A program made the position numbers and the translations under genes. A model generated the notes under the pieces. That model was not told the DNA's origin, made no database searches, and saw nothing but the letters and a program-made list of their open reading frames with translations. Shown piece after piece: positions 27,288-35,802 of a stretch of DNA of 64,000 nt. The DNA comes from Pseudomonadota bacterium (GTDB lineage: Bacteria > Pseudomonadota > Gammaproteobacteria > Burkholderiales > Burkholderiaceae_B), in NCBI GenBank assembly GCA_023440825.1, contig JAEXRL010000023.1:1-64000 (forward strand), in the 5' to 3' direction. Each line of letters opens with the position of its first letter. Position 1 is the first letter of the stretch.

Positions 27288-27938
27288 TTAAATGGGACCC
27301 ATATCGATAATTTGTCCTATACGCACGGCTTGTTCGTGCAGGATTGCTATTTGCTGTGCCTGTTTTTCTTGCGTGTCTAAGTCATCTTGATTCGTAGAAA
27401 TGGCAAGAGATAAAACTCTAGGGCTGTTGTTTGGAATTCGAACAGCGAAAGAAATTTGATGTACAGGCGGGTAAATCTTGGAGGCGTGTTCTATTCCTGG
27501 CGACATTTGCAAAGCTTGGTACAGAGCACTATCGCTGGGCAGAATGCTTCCGACTCGTAGGTTGGCAACATGCAGTCGTCTACGCTGAGCAGGTGCTAAA
27601 GCGCGCGCAATAATGAGCACCCCTTCGGGGTGATGTTCGCCAATGTTGGCGGTTCCCAAAATATCGTCTGCCATAGATTGCACGATGGTTTGCACCACTT
27701 CGGTGATCCCTAGGCTCTCGAGTGCGGCAAAGCCTAACTCAAGGGTTTTGCTGGTTAGGCTCCAGCGATTTTCATTACGTGCAACATAACCTTCTTCTTC
27801 CAGAGTAATGAGAAATCGCATTACGGTGGCACGAGACAAGTCAGTGAGCTTGGCCAAATCGGCCACGGTCGGGTATGGATTACCCCGAAATTGCTCCATC
27901 AATAGTAGACACCGTTGTATTGATCTATTATGCTTCAT
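27288..27938 (-). CDS. IclR-family transcriptional regulator (module 1)
   Basis: DNA-binding winged helix at the N-terminus (residues about 5-60: YPTVADLAKLTDLSRATVMRFLITLEEEGYV) and a shorter than usual effector domain; 216 residues against the usual 250-270, and the ligand-pocket motif near SILPSDSALYQAL is only partly conserved. Likely controls the flanking genes: its start faces the Bug operon across 79 bases that hold a direct repeat fitting an operator. In IclR catabolic systems the inducer is commonly the substrate or an intermediate. Confidence 0.9.
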   Translation of the reverse strand: MKHNRSIQRCLLLMEQFRGNPYPTVADLAKLTDLSRATVMRFLITLEEEGYVARNENRWSLTSKTLELGFAALESLGITEVVQTIVQSMADDILGTANIGEHHPEGVLIIARALAPAQRRRLHVANLRVGSILPSDSALYQALQMSPGIEHASKIYPPVHQISFAVRIPNNSPRVLSLAISTNQDDLDTQEKQAQQIAILHEQAVRIGQIIDMGPI

Positions 27939-27940
27939 GA

Positions 27941-27972
27941 TATGTTCACTTAATGGATGTTATGTTCACCTA
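27941..27972. promoter_or_regulatory. candidate IclR operator: direct repeat TATGTTCAC(T/C)TA
   Basis: TATGTTCACTTA at 27941 and TATGTTCACCTA at 27961 are two copies exactly 20 bases apart (two helical turns) in the intergenic region of the IclR gene and the divergent operon, overlapping where promoters must be. Confidence 0.55.
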
Positions 27973-28017
27973 GTGATCTAAATAATAACACATGATTCTT
28001 TTTTTTGGGAGACCTTA

Positions 28018-28995
28018 ATGAATTTATTCACACGTAAATTTTTTTCGGCAGCAAGTGCAGTAGGTGTGACACTCTTGTGCGGTACCGTGCAGGCCAAGGC
28101 TGATTATCCAGACGCCCCGTTAACTTTGGTGGTGCCTTATGCTCCAGGCGGAACCACGGATATCGTTGCGCGTTTGGTCGCGGCAGAGTTAGGGCAGCGC
28201 ATAGGACAAGCCGTTGTCGTGCAAAACAAGAGTGGAGCCGGTGGCGTAGTAGGCACCGATTATGTGGTACGGCAAAAACCTGACGGGTACACCTTAGTCA
28301 CAGGCAATATTGGCCCCATGGCGACCAGTCCCGCCTTATTTCCAAACTTGCCCTATGACCCAGTCAAGGACTTGATACCAATCCGTAACCTGGTGGGTAT
28401 TCCAAACGTCATCTTAGTTCGCGCGGACTCGCCATTTAAGACGATTGAGGATGTTCTGCAATACAAAGGTAAAGATGCTTTGTTTTATGCCTCCTCTGGC
28501 ACATCGACTTCACCGCATTTGACAGGTGAGATGTTTGCCTTGGCAACGGGTGTGCCTTTAGAGCACGTCTCTTATCAAGGAAGCGCTCCGGCTTTAGTCG
28601 ATTTAATCGCTGGTAATGTGCCTTTGATGTTTGATAACTTACCCGCGTCTATTGCTCAGGTTCAGGCGGGTGCGGTGCGCGCCTTAGCGGTTACTACAGA
28701 AGAGCGCCTGCCCTTACTACCAGACGTGCCTACCTTGAAAGAGTCCGGTGTGCAGGATTTTGTGGTAACCGGTTGGTCCGGTTTATTTGTACCCGCCAAT
28801 ACTCCACAGCCCGTTGTGGACTTCCTGTATGAGAATGTGGAACAAGTGATGCAAAGCGACAAGGTCAAAGAACGTATCGCCGCCTTGGCCGCCGAGGTGC
28901 CACAAGGTAACTCCGCCGAATTTGGGCAGTTCTTGCAAGATGAAATTACTCGTTGGAGCAAGGTCATTAAAGACGCAAATATTACTGTTAACTAA
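28018..28995 (+). CDS. Bug/TctC-family periplasmic receptor (module 1)
   Basis: Extracytoplasmic solute receptor of the tripartite tricarboxylate transporter family, typically binding carboxylates. Sec signal peptide (1-28, ending VQAKA) and the family features: LVVPYAPGGTTDIVARLVA (residues about 38-56), VVVQNKSGAGGVVGTDYV, FYASSGTSTSPHLTGEMFA, PLEHVSYQGSAPALVDLIAG. No TctA/TctB membrane genes are near, so it is an orphan receptor, a common state in Alcaligenaceae. First gene of the operon Bug - CoA-transferase - isomerase - VOC; the carboxylate it binds is probably the CoA-transferase substrate. Confidence 0.93.
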   Translation: MNLFTRKFFSAASAVGVTLLCGTVQAKADYPDAPLTLVVPYAPGGTTDIVARLVAAELGQRIGQAVVVQNKSGAGGVVGTDYVVRQKPDGYTLVTGNIGPMATSPALFPNLPYDPVKDLIPIRNLVGIPNVILVRADSPFKTIEDVLQYKGKDALFYASSGTSTSPHLTGEMFALATGVPLEHVSYQGSAPALVDLIAGNVPLMFDNLPASIAQVQAGAVRALAVTTEERLPLLPDVPTLKESGVQDFVVTGWSGLFVPANTPQPVVDFLYENVEQVMQSDKVKERIAALAAEVPQGNSAEFGQFLQDEITRWSKVIKDANITVN

Positions 28996-29071
28996 TAAAA
29001 AATCGTGATCTAGGGCCACGACAATCCCTAGATCAACGTCATTCAAGAATTTTTAAAAGGCATGTATTCAT

Positions 29072-30331
29072 ATGTTTGACCGTCAGTTTATCGACAGTCT
29101 GCCTGTGTATGACAGATCGGAAGCTTCAGCGCTACCCCTAAAGGGCATGTTAGTACTGGACATTACCCACTATATTGCCGGCCCGCTAGCCAGTATGCTT
29201 TTGGCCGACCTTGGAGCTACTGTCATAAAAGTAGAAGCGCCCGGAGGTGATCGCTTTAGAGCCTATCCGCCGCATGATGCCTCTGCCCCTGAAGAAGGCG
29301 CAGCTTATTTATGGGCGAACAGAAATAAGCTGGGTTTGGAGCTGAATCTGAAAAGTGAGCAAGGGCAGCAGGTCATCAGTCGTTTGCTGGCCAAGGCAGA
29401 TGTGCTAATTGAAAATTTCGCTCATGGAGTCATGGACAGATTAGGCTTTGGCTATGAGCAGGTGCATGCCTTAAATCCCAAGCTGGTGTATTGCTCTGTT
29501 TCTGCCTACGGTAGCCAGGGAAAATTTGCCGAGCGGCCAGGATTTGATTCTGTGGTGCAAGCCGAGAGCGGCTTTGTCGCGATGAATGGTTATGCGGATA
29601 GACCAGGCGTACGTACGGCTTCATCTATCATGGATATAGGCACCGCCATGTTGGCGTCTAATGGCATCTTGGCGGCTTTATATGCACGTCAAGCCACAGG
29701 CCAGGGGCGCCATGTTGAGGTGTCTTTGTATGGCAGTGCCTTACTGATGAATGGTTATGCCACGATGCAGGCTCTGTGTTCAGGTCAAAACATGGAGCGG
29801 TATGCAAATACCAGTCCGGATAGCTGTCCGACAGGGGTGTTTGATTGTCAGGATGCCAGCTTTTTTCTGCATTGCGGAAATAACGAGATAGCCAAGCGCT
29901 TATTTAGCGAGGTACTTGCACGTCCTGATTTAGCAGAGAACCCCGCTTATCAAACCGCAGCGGGCCGTCTGGCGGACCGAGAGAGCATTTTTGGCATATT
30001 AAAAGAAGCCTTTGCTACGAGGTCGTGGGCCGAGCTTAAGCCTGCACTGGAGCGGGCGCGAGTGCCGGCCGGGCAGGTGCGAGACTTAAAAACGGCCTTG
30101 CTCAGTTCCGAGACGGAACAACTGGCTGCAGTAGAGCGCGTGCCGCATAAAACCTTGGGTTGGGTGCCGAATGTGAGAACGCCCATATTTTTTGATGGCA
30201 GTATCGGTAGTGCGGCGTCAGCTGCTCCGGTACGAGGCCAGGATAGCGAGGCAGTGTTGCGCGAAATCGCAGGTTTTTCAGAAGAGGAAATACAAGCGAT
30301 AGTCCAGAGTGGGCATGTGCGCAGTGCATAG
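29072..30331 (+). CDS. CaiB/BaiF class III CoA-transferase (module 1)
   Basis: Moves CoA from an acyl-CoA donor to a carboxylic acid. The 419-residue protein shows the N-terminal signature LKGMLVLDITHYIAGPLASMLLADLGATVIKVE (in two stretches), NRNKLGLELNLKSEQG, FAHGVMDRLGFGYEQV, and the segment with the probable catalytic Asp: SSIMDIGTAMLASNGILAALYAR (Asp near residue 190). The order CoA-transferase, enoyl-CoA isomerase, VOC protein suggests it activates the acid brought in by the Bug receptor. Substrate unknown. Confidence 0.92.
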   Translation: MFDRQFIDSLPVYDRSEASALPLKGMLVLDITHYIAGPLASMLLADLGATVIKVEAPGGDRFRAYPPHDASAPEEGAAYLWANRNKLGLELNLKSEQGQQVISRLLAKADVLIENFAHGVMDRLGFGYEQVHALNPKLVYCSVSAYGSQGKFAERPGFDSVVQAESGFVAMNGYADRPGVRTASSIMDIGTAMLASNGILAALYARQATGQGRHVEVSLYGSALLMNGYATMQALCSGQNMERYANTSPDSCPTGVFDCQDASFFLHCGNNEIAKRLFSEVLARPDLAENPAYQTAAGRLADRESIFGILKEAFATRSWAELKPALERARVPAGQVRDLKTALLSSETEQLAAVERVPHKTLGWVPNVRTPIFFDGSIGSAASAAPVRGQDSEAVLREIAGFSEEEIQAIVQSGHVRSA

Positions 30332-30373
30332 GTAGAAAAACCAGATCGCTTACTTTACTGTTAGGAACTACAG

Positions 30374-31105
30374 ATGATTACATCAACGATGAACAATGGC
30401 ATTTTGGAAATTGCTATTGATCGTGCAGAACGCAAAAACGCCTTGAATCATGCTATGTATGATCAGTTGCGAGACCTGTTCACTGAATATGGGCAGGATG
30501 AGTCCTGCCATGCGATTATTTTGTATGGAAAAAACGGGTTTTTTACAGCGGGCGCTGATCTCAAGGATTTTCAGCAAAAACGTGGCAAAGAAGATCCTCC
30601 TGCTGTGCGTTTTTTGCGTGCCCTAAGCAAGGCCGAACAACCTGTGATTGCGGCTGTTGAAGGCTTTGCGATTGGCATTGGTTCGACACTTTTGCAGCAT
30701 TGCGATTTTGTGTATGCGGCCAACGATAGTCGCTTCCGTATGCCGTTTGCTTCTTTGGGTTTATGTCCCGAGGGAGGCTCGTCTTTATTGTTAGAGCAGA
30801 TTGTAGGCCGTCGACGTGCCAATGACTGGCTACTGAGCTCGCGCTTTTTCAGTGCTCAGGAAGCGCTGGAAGGCGGTTTTGTGACAGCTTTGCTTGAGCC
30901 GGGTCAAGCTCTTGTAAAAGCGCGTGAGGTGGCAGAGCTCTTGGGCACCCACCCATCATATTCCATACGTTTGTCTAAACATATGTTGCGTCAAGGGTCG
31001 GCGGATGCCGTTCAGAAAGCCTTTGACTTTGAGGCCGCGATGTTTGCGCAGTGTCTTGCTCGTAAAGAAACACAAGCGTCAATAAAAGATACCGGTAAGG
31101 TGTGA
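30374..31105 (+). CDS. enoyl-CoA isomerase-like crotonase
   Basis: Crotonase-fold protein, 243 residues. The oxyanion-hole loops are present (FTAGADLKDFQ near 56 and EGFAIGIGSTLLQHCD near 98). Neither of the two hydratase glutamates is there: the GGGCE position reads GIGST and the PE position reads PF. Instead there is a Glu in LGLCPEGGSS (near 134), the arrangement of delta3-delta2 enoyl-CoA isomerases of the PECI type. So double-bond isomerisation is likelier than hydration. It follows the CoA-transferase gene by 42 bases. Confidence 0.85.
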   Translation: MITSTMNNGILEIAIDRAERKNALNHAMYDQLRDLFTEYGQDESCHAIILYGKNGFFTAGADLKDFQQKRGKEDPPAVRFLRALSKAEQPVIAAVEGFAIGIGSTLLQHCDFVYAANDSRFRMPFASLGLCPEGGSSLLLEQIVGRRRANDWLLSSRFFSAQEALEGGFVTALLEPGQALVKAREVAELLGTHPSYSIRLSKHMLRQGSADAVQKAFDFEAAMFAQCLARKETQASIKDTGKV

Positions 31106-31118
31106 TTGAGAGGGAGTT

Positions 31119-31976
31119 ATGTTTAGTAAAGTAGACAGAATATTGGTAGCAGTACGCGATCTGGATATTGCTCAAAAAAATTACGAAGATATCTTGGCGG
31201 CAGTCCATGTGGGCGATTCAAAAAGCGCTTACTTGAATGCGACTGTACGAACCATGGCCATTGGTGGCAGTGAAGTAGAGCTATGTTGTCCTTTGGGGCC
31301 TGGCCTGACACAAAGCCGACTGGATACAAAAGGGGAAGGCCTATTTATCGGTGGTGTAGAAACTGAGAACCTGTCTTTGTTTGAAGATCAGTTGAAGCAA
31401 CAGAAAGTAGCGTATGTACGCGAAGGCGATCGCTTGTACCCGGATGCTGCTGCCTTGTACCAATTACCTCTGGCAGTCAGCCAGGCGTCGCAGCGGACCA
31501 GACAGCCAGGCCCGGTCGACGATCTGTATGAGTTAACCATGGTGCTGAAGTCAAACTGGAATACGGTGGCGCAGCACTATGCCGATGTTTTAGGACTGGA
31601 TCGTCAACACGAGGTTGGTATTGTATTTGAGCGTTTCGGTTACGAAGGTAATCTAATGAAGTTCAATCCCGATGCACTGGATAGGATAGAACTTTCAGAG
31701 GCCCATGATCCGGCTTATCCTATGGGTCGATACACAGCCAAACATGGCGATGCGCTATACATGTGCTATATCGAAACGAATGATCTAGCCGATATTATCC
31801 AGCGTTTGGAGAGCAAAGAAGCTCCCTACACGCGCCGCACGACCACGCCGGTCGAGCGTGACGGCCTTTGGATTCACCCTGCTGTATTAAATGGCGTGCT
31901 CTTGGGCGTGTCCCGTAGCACACTTGCATGGGGATGGTCTGGCGATCCAGATCGCATTGAGCCTTTACGCGACTAA
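31119..31976 (+). CDS. two-domain VOC (glyoxalase-fold) protein
   Basis: Vicinal-oxygen-chelate fold repeated twice: residues about 1-135 begin DRILVAVRDLDIAQKNYEDIL, and 140-285 begin LYELTMVLKSNWNTVAQHY. The end LWIHPAVLNGVLLGVSRS resembles methylmalonyl-CoA epimerase and glyoxalase_4 types, yet usual metal ligands look changed (Arg where the first His is expected, Gly-Val where the final Glu is expected). It could be an epimerase, a dioxygenase-like lyase or non-metal binder in the CoA pathway. Last gene of the operon, 13 bases past the isomerase. Function unknown. Confidence 0.75.
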   Translation: MFSKVDRILVAVRDLDIAQKNYEDILAAVHVGDSKSAYLNATVRTMAIGGSEVELCCPLGPGLTQSRLDTKGEGLFIGGVETENLSLFEDQLKQQKVAYVREGDRLYPDAAALYQLPLAVSQASQRTRQPGPVDDLYELTMVLKSNWNTVAQHYADVLGLDRQHEVGIVFERFGYEGNLMKFNPDALDRIELSEAHDPAYPMGRYTAKHGDALYMCYIETNDLADIIQRLESKEAPYTRRTTTPVERDGLWIHPAVLNGVLLGVSRSTLAWGWSGDPDRIEPLRD

Positions 31977-31983
31977 GACGTGC

Positions 31984-32017
31984 TACCGCTTGCCACCACC
32001 TTGTGTGGCAGGCGGTA
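31984..32017. terminator. bidirectional hairpin after the VOC gene
   Basis: TACCGC-t-TGCCAC with GTGGCA-g-GCGGTA, two 6-bp stem halves separated by a 1-1 mismatch, loop of eight. It lies between the convergent VOC and LysR genes; no T-run. Confidence 0.6.
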
Positions 32018-32020
32018 TCC

Positions 32021-32911
32021 TTACGGGGTACGTAGGCGGGAATAATAATTTTTAATCAAGTTCTGGTGCAATTGAGTGAGCCGGTTCTGGGTGTGACGGG
32101 CGTGTACTAACAAAATATTGGTAACTTGACCGGCGGGTATGGCGATATAACGTAAGCCCGGTATGCCGCTGCTTTGTAAACAACTTGGCACCACTGAAAC
32201 CCCCATGCCTTGAGAGACCATCATGAGCACACTTAGCCAGTGTGGCGCCTCAAGCTTTATATTAGGCGTTAGCCCAGCTTGGGCGCATTGTAATAACAGC
32301 TTTTCGTAATATTTGGGCGCGGCGGACCGAGAGAAAAAAATAAATTCGGCGTGACGTAGGTCTTGTATGTCCTGCACGTCAGAAAACTCGGCGTTATCCG
32401 GCACACAAATAATAAAGGCGTCTTGCCAAATGACCTGAGCGTGTATGGACTCAGGCAAAGGCAATGCATGGATAAACCCCAGGTCTATGTCGCCAGCGAG
32501 TAATTCATCTAACTGGTAGGCCGAGTTTAATTCGGTGTACTGATAAGCAACATTGGGGAACTGAGTGTGCAACTGCTTTTGCAAGGCGGCGAACTCCCTG
32601 AACAGCATACTGCCTACAAATCCTATACGTAATCTGCCTTCTTCGCCTTGTTGTATGCGTAATAGCCGGTCTTTGACGTTTTCATGGCGACGTAACAAGG
32701 AATGTGCCTCGGCAAGCAGGGCTTTACCAGCTAGTGTTAGTTCTACCTTGCGGGTAGTCCTTGTGAACAGGCTAACGCCTAGCTCACGCTCGATACCACG
32801 TATGGTGAAGCTTAGCGGTGACTGAGAAATATGCAATCGTCGTGCCGCCGCACTGAAACTGAGTTCTTCGGCTACTGCAATAAAAGCTCGTAATTGGCGC
32901 TGGTCTAGCAT
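32021..32911 (-). CDS. LysR-family transcriptional regulator
   Basis: N-terminal winged helix (residues 2-60: LRAFIAVAEELSFSAAARRLHISQSPLSFTIRGIERELG, two stretches) and a periplasmic-binding-like effector domain (about 90-296); length 296 is standard. It lies between the two catabolic modules and is divergent from the AidB-like acyl-CoA dehydrogenase gene, so it most likely controls module 2. A dyad CCAC-ttaat-GTGG at 32924 in the shared upstream region could be its site, though it does not fit T-N11-A exactly. Confidence 0.92.
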   Translation of the reverse strand: MLDQRQLRAFIAVAEELSFSAAARRLHISQSPLSFTIRGIERELGVSLFTRTTRKVELTLAGKALLAEAHSLLRRHENVKDRLLRIQQGEEGRLRIGFVGSMLFREFAALQKQLHTQFPNVAYQYTELNSAYQLDELLAGDIDLGFIHALPLPESIHAQVIWQDAFIICVPDNAEFSDVQDIQDLRHAEFIFFSRSAAPKYYEKLLLQCAQAGLTPNIKLEAPHWLSVLMMVSQGMGVSVVPSCLQSSGIPGLRYIAIPAGQVTNILLVHARHTQNRLTQLHQNLIKNYYSRLRTP

Positions 32912-32923
32912 TTAGATTTTTAT

Positions 32924-32936
32924 CCACTTAATGTGG
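32924..32936. promoter_or_regulatory. dyad CCAC-N5-GTGG before the LysR gene
   Basis: Short inverted repeat 13 bases upstream of the LysR start and 70 before the acyl-CoA dehydrogenase gene. Candidate binding site, weak. Confidence 0.3.
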
Positions 32937-33005
32937 GTGGAAATAGTGTTTGTTTTGTCTCATTGTGGTTTCTAAGATAGGTCGTGTATATCAAGGAAAA
33001 CGCTA

Positions 33006-34718
33006 ATGAGACAACACACCAGCATGCACACAGCCTCCCAGAATATTCCCGACAGCGCGGGGCGCAATTTGTATCAGGTCGATCGCTTTGCTGCGGCGAT
33101 GGCTAAATGCTATTTAGAGACCGATATGTATGCGCATCTGGCTCCCCATTTAGACGAGCTGGGTGCGGCAGCAGGTGCGCGCCTGGATACGCTCGCGTTT
33201 ACCGCCGATCAGCATCCGCCTACTTTACGCATACGCTCCCGGACTAGTGAAGATGTTTCTCAGATTGAAAAACATCCAGCCTATGTGGAGCTAGAGCGCT
33301 ATGCCTATGAGAAGCTGGGGCTGGCCGCGATGTCACACCGATCTGGTGTACTGGGTTGGCATGAGCCTTTGCCGCCGGTGGCTAAGTATGCTTTGACCAT
33401 GTTGTTTGTGCAGGCTGAATTCGGTTTGTGTTGTCCTGTGAGCATGACGGACTCCTTGGCGCGTACTTTACGCAAATTTGGTCAACCCGAATTAATAGAG
33501 CGTGTCCTACCCGAGGTAACGTCTACTGACTTTGACCGTATGCAACAAGGGGCCATGTTTATGACCGAGCAGGCAGCCGGTTCTGATGTGGCCGGTACGA
33601 TTACGCGAGCCGAAGAACAGGCCGACGGCAGTTGGAGCTTGTACGGGGATAAATGGTTTTGTTCTAACCCGGATGCTGGCTATGCCATGGTACTGGCCCG
33701 TAGTGAGGATGTGGCCGGTTTACGAGGAATTTCCTTATTTTTATTGCCGCGCCGCCTTGAGAACGGTGCATTCAATCACTACCGAGTTCTGCGTCTAAAG
33801 GACAAGTTGGGCACGCGTTCGATGGCGAGCGGGGAAATACGCTTAGAAGGTGCTAAGGCATGGCTGGTGGGTGAACGTGGGCGTGGCTTTAATCATATGA
33901 CCGATATGATTAATAATTCGCGACTGTCAAATGGCGTGCGAGCGGCGGGACTGATGCAGCGAGCCGTTTCCGAAGCACTGTATGTGGCGCAAGAGCGTCA
34001 GGCGTTTGGGCGTATTTTGCAGCAGTTACCCCTGATGCAAAAGCAGTTGCTGAAACTGATCGTGCCTACAGAGCAGGCCCGGACCATGGTGTATCAGACC
34101 GCACATGTTTTAGCGCGTGCTGATCAGGGTGAAGAGCAAGCAAAAAAGCTGCTACGTATCATGACACCTTTAATCAAATTTCGTGCCTGTCGTGATGCAC
34201 GTCGGGTGTGTGGTGACGCGATGGAAGTACGAGGTGGTTGTGGCTACATCGAGGAATGGGTGGAGCCCAGATTACTGCGGGACTCGCATTTAGGGTCAAT
34301 CTGGGAGGGAACCAGCAATATCGTGGCTTTGGATGTGATGCGTGCAATAGAGCGTCAGCATTGTCTCGAGGACCTTCAGTCCCACGTGCATCAGTTGCTG
34401 GCCGATGGTACCCCTAGCGTTGCTGAACTACGTGTTTTGCAGGACGAGGCAGTAAAGAAAGCATTTTCTCTAGCGCGGTTCGCGGTGGAAAACAAACGCG
34501 AAGATTTGGCTCGGCAGGTAGCCAGTGCTTTATATAACGTGGTGACACTGGCTGCATTGCGTTGGGAGTCAAAAAAAGAGGGCCTGGAGCAACGAGCCCA
34601 GATTGCCGATTTGGTATTGCTGCATCGTTTAACAGTTAAAGATCCTTTGCTTAATACCGAGCTGGAGAAAACGAGCAGTCAGGCATTGATTTCTGCCTGG
34701 TGGCCAAAGAGCACATGA
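33006..34718 (+). CDS. AidB-like acyl-CoA dehydrogenase
   Basis: Long-form acyl-CoA dehydrogenase (570 residues against about 390) of the AidB/ACAD-11-like subgroup. Features: extended N-terminal domain (1-150), MTEQAAGSDVAGTITRAEE (near 187), DKWFCSNPDAGYAMVLAR, RQAFGRILQQLPLMQKQL, GGCGYIEEWVEPRLLRD, and IWEGTSNIVALDV with the position of the catalytic Glu. The C-terminus has an added helical part (about 460-570). No alkylation-repair genes are near; the neighbours (Bug, CoA-transferase) suggest real acyl-CoA oxidation, not a DNA-damage role. Confidence 0.88.
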   Translation: MRQHTSMHTASQNIPDSAGRNLYQVDRFAAAMAKCYLETDMYAHLAPHLDELGAAAGARLDTLAFTADQHPPTLRIRSRTSEDVSQIEKHPAYVELERYAYEKLGLAAMSHRSGVLGWHEPLPPVAKYALTMLFVQAEFGLCCPVSMTDSLARTLRKFGQPELIERVLPEVTSTDFDRMQQGAMFMTEQAAGSDVAGTITRAEEQADGSWSLYGDKWFCSNPDAGYAMVLARSEDVAGLRGISLFLLPRRLENGAFNHYRVLRLKDKLGTRSMASGEIRLEGAKAWLVGERGRGFNHMTDMINNSRLSNGVRAAGLMQRAVSEALYVAQERQAFGRILQQLPLMQKQLLKLIVPTEQARTMVYQTAHVLARADQGEEQAKKLLRIMTPLIKFRACRDARRVCGDAMEVRGGCGYIEEWVEPRLLRDSHLGSIWEGTSNIVALDVMRAIERQHCLEDLQSHVHQLLADGTPSVAELRVLQDEAVKKAFSLARFAVENKREDLARQVASALYNVVTLAALRWESKKEGLEQRAQIADLVLLHRLTVKDPLLNTELEKTSSQALISAWWPKST

Positions 34719-34746
34719 GTGACACAAAAATCACAAGGAGACAATA

Positions 34747-35721
34747 ATGAGACAGGTTTTAGCCTTAATTTTTAGCTTTTCTGTAGGACTGTTGGCTGCT
34801 CCAGTGTACGCACAGGACTGGAAACCGGACGGCATTGTAAGGCTGGTGGTGCCATTTCCACCGGGTGGACCTACCGATGCCATGGCCAGGCGTTTGGCAC
34901 ACGGTTTAGCGAAAGAGCTGGATAGTACGGTGGTTGTGGAAAATCGAGCAGGAGCAGGGGGTAATATTGGTGCCGAGCATGTTGCCAATACAGCCCCCGA
35001 TGGTAAAACTATCTTGTTTGGCACCTCGGGCCCACTGGCGATCAATCGTAGTTTGTATCCCGCTTTGCGTTACGATCCATTAAAAGATTTCAGCCCACTA
35101 ATACGTATTGGTCATTTACCTAATGTATTGGTAGTACGTAATGACTTGCCAGTGAGTAATGCTCAGGAACTGATTGCATATGCGAAAAAAAATCCAAACA
35201 GCTTAAGCTATGCATCGTCAGGTAACGGTGCCTCTTCGCATTTGGCGGGGGTAATGTTCAACCGTATGGCAGGCACCGATATCTTGCATATTCCCTACCG
35301 TGGCACGGGTCCGGCCTTGACGGATTTGCTCGGAGGCCAAGTGGACATGACTTTTACTGACATTATGATGGCGTTGCCGCATATCGAAAGTGGTAGCGTC
35401 AAGCCCATTGGTATTCTGACCGCAGAGCGCTCCGCTGCTGTGCCCGATCTGCCCGCACTAGCAGAGCAGGGTCTAGAGGGCTACGACGTCAGCGTATTTT
35501 TTGGCTTAGTGACGCCCAAAGGCACACCTGCTCAGATCACTCGCACGTTAAATGCTGCTTTTGCCAAAGTGCTCGAGCATAACGATGTGAAGGAGACCTT
35601 GCTAAGTCAGGGGATAGTTCTGGCGGAAGACACTACGCCCGAAGGCTTGAGTCAGTTCATCGCCGCAGAGCTGGATAAATGGGGCAATGTTATTAAAGAA
35701 GAAGGCATTGTGCTGGAGTAA
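34747..35721 (+). CDS. Bug/TctC-family periplasmic receptor (module 2)
   Basis: Second orphan carboxylate receptor. Signal peptide 1-23 (SVGLLAAPVYAQD), then IVRLVVPFPPGGPTDAMARRLA, VVVENRAGAGGNIGAEHVAN, LSYASSGNGASSHLAGVMF, DILHIPYRGTGPALTDLLGGQ and a typical C-terminal end. Similar in plan to the receptor at 28018 but clearly diverged, so the ligands may differ. Ribosome-binding site AAGGAG directly upstream. Between the acyl-CoA dehydrogenase and CoA-transferase genes of module 2. Confidence 0.93.
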   Translation: MRQVLALIFSFSVGLLAAPVYAQDWKPDGIVRLVVPFPPGGPTDAMARRLAHGLAKELDSTVVVENRAGAGGNIGAEHVANTAPDGKTILFGTSGPLAINRSLYPALRYDPLKDFSPLIRIGHLPNVLVVRNDLPVSNAQELIAYAKKNPNSLSYASSGNGASSHLAGVMFNRMAGTDILHIPYRGTGPALTDLLGGQVDMTFTDIMMALPHIESGSVKPIGILTAERSAAVPDLPALAEQGLEGYDVSVFFGLVTPKGTPAQITRTLNAAFAKVLEHNDVKETLLSQGIVLAEDTTPEGLSQFIAAELDKWGNVIKEEGIVLE

Positions 35722-35802
35722 AGCACATTAGTGATGCGGATGCGATCAAGCCATGTGTGCTGGAGCGCGGCACACAGGCTAAGCATAGGCAGGGGAAATA
35801 TC

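Noticed and set aside
33006..34718. DNA alkylation-repair (AidB) function
   Set aside because: Neighbouring genes are all metabolic and no ada/alkB-type gene is near; kept as AidB-like by sequence only.
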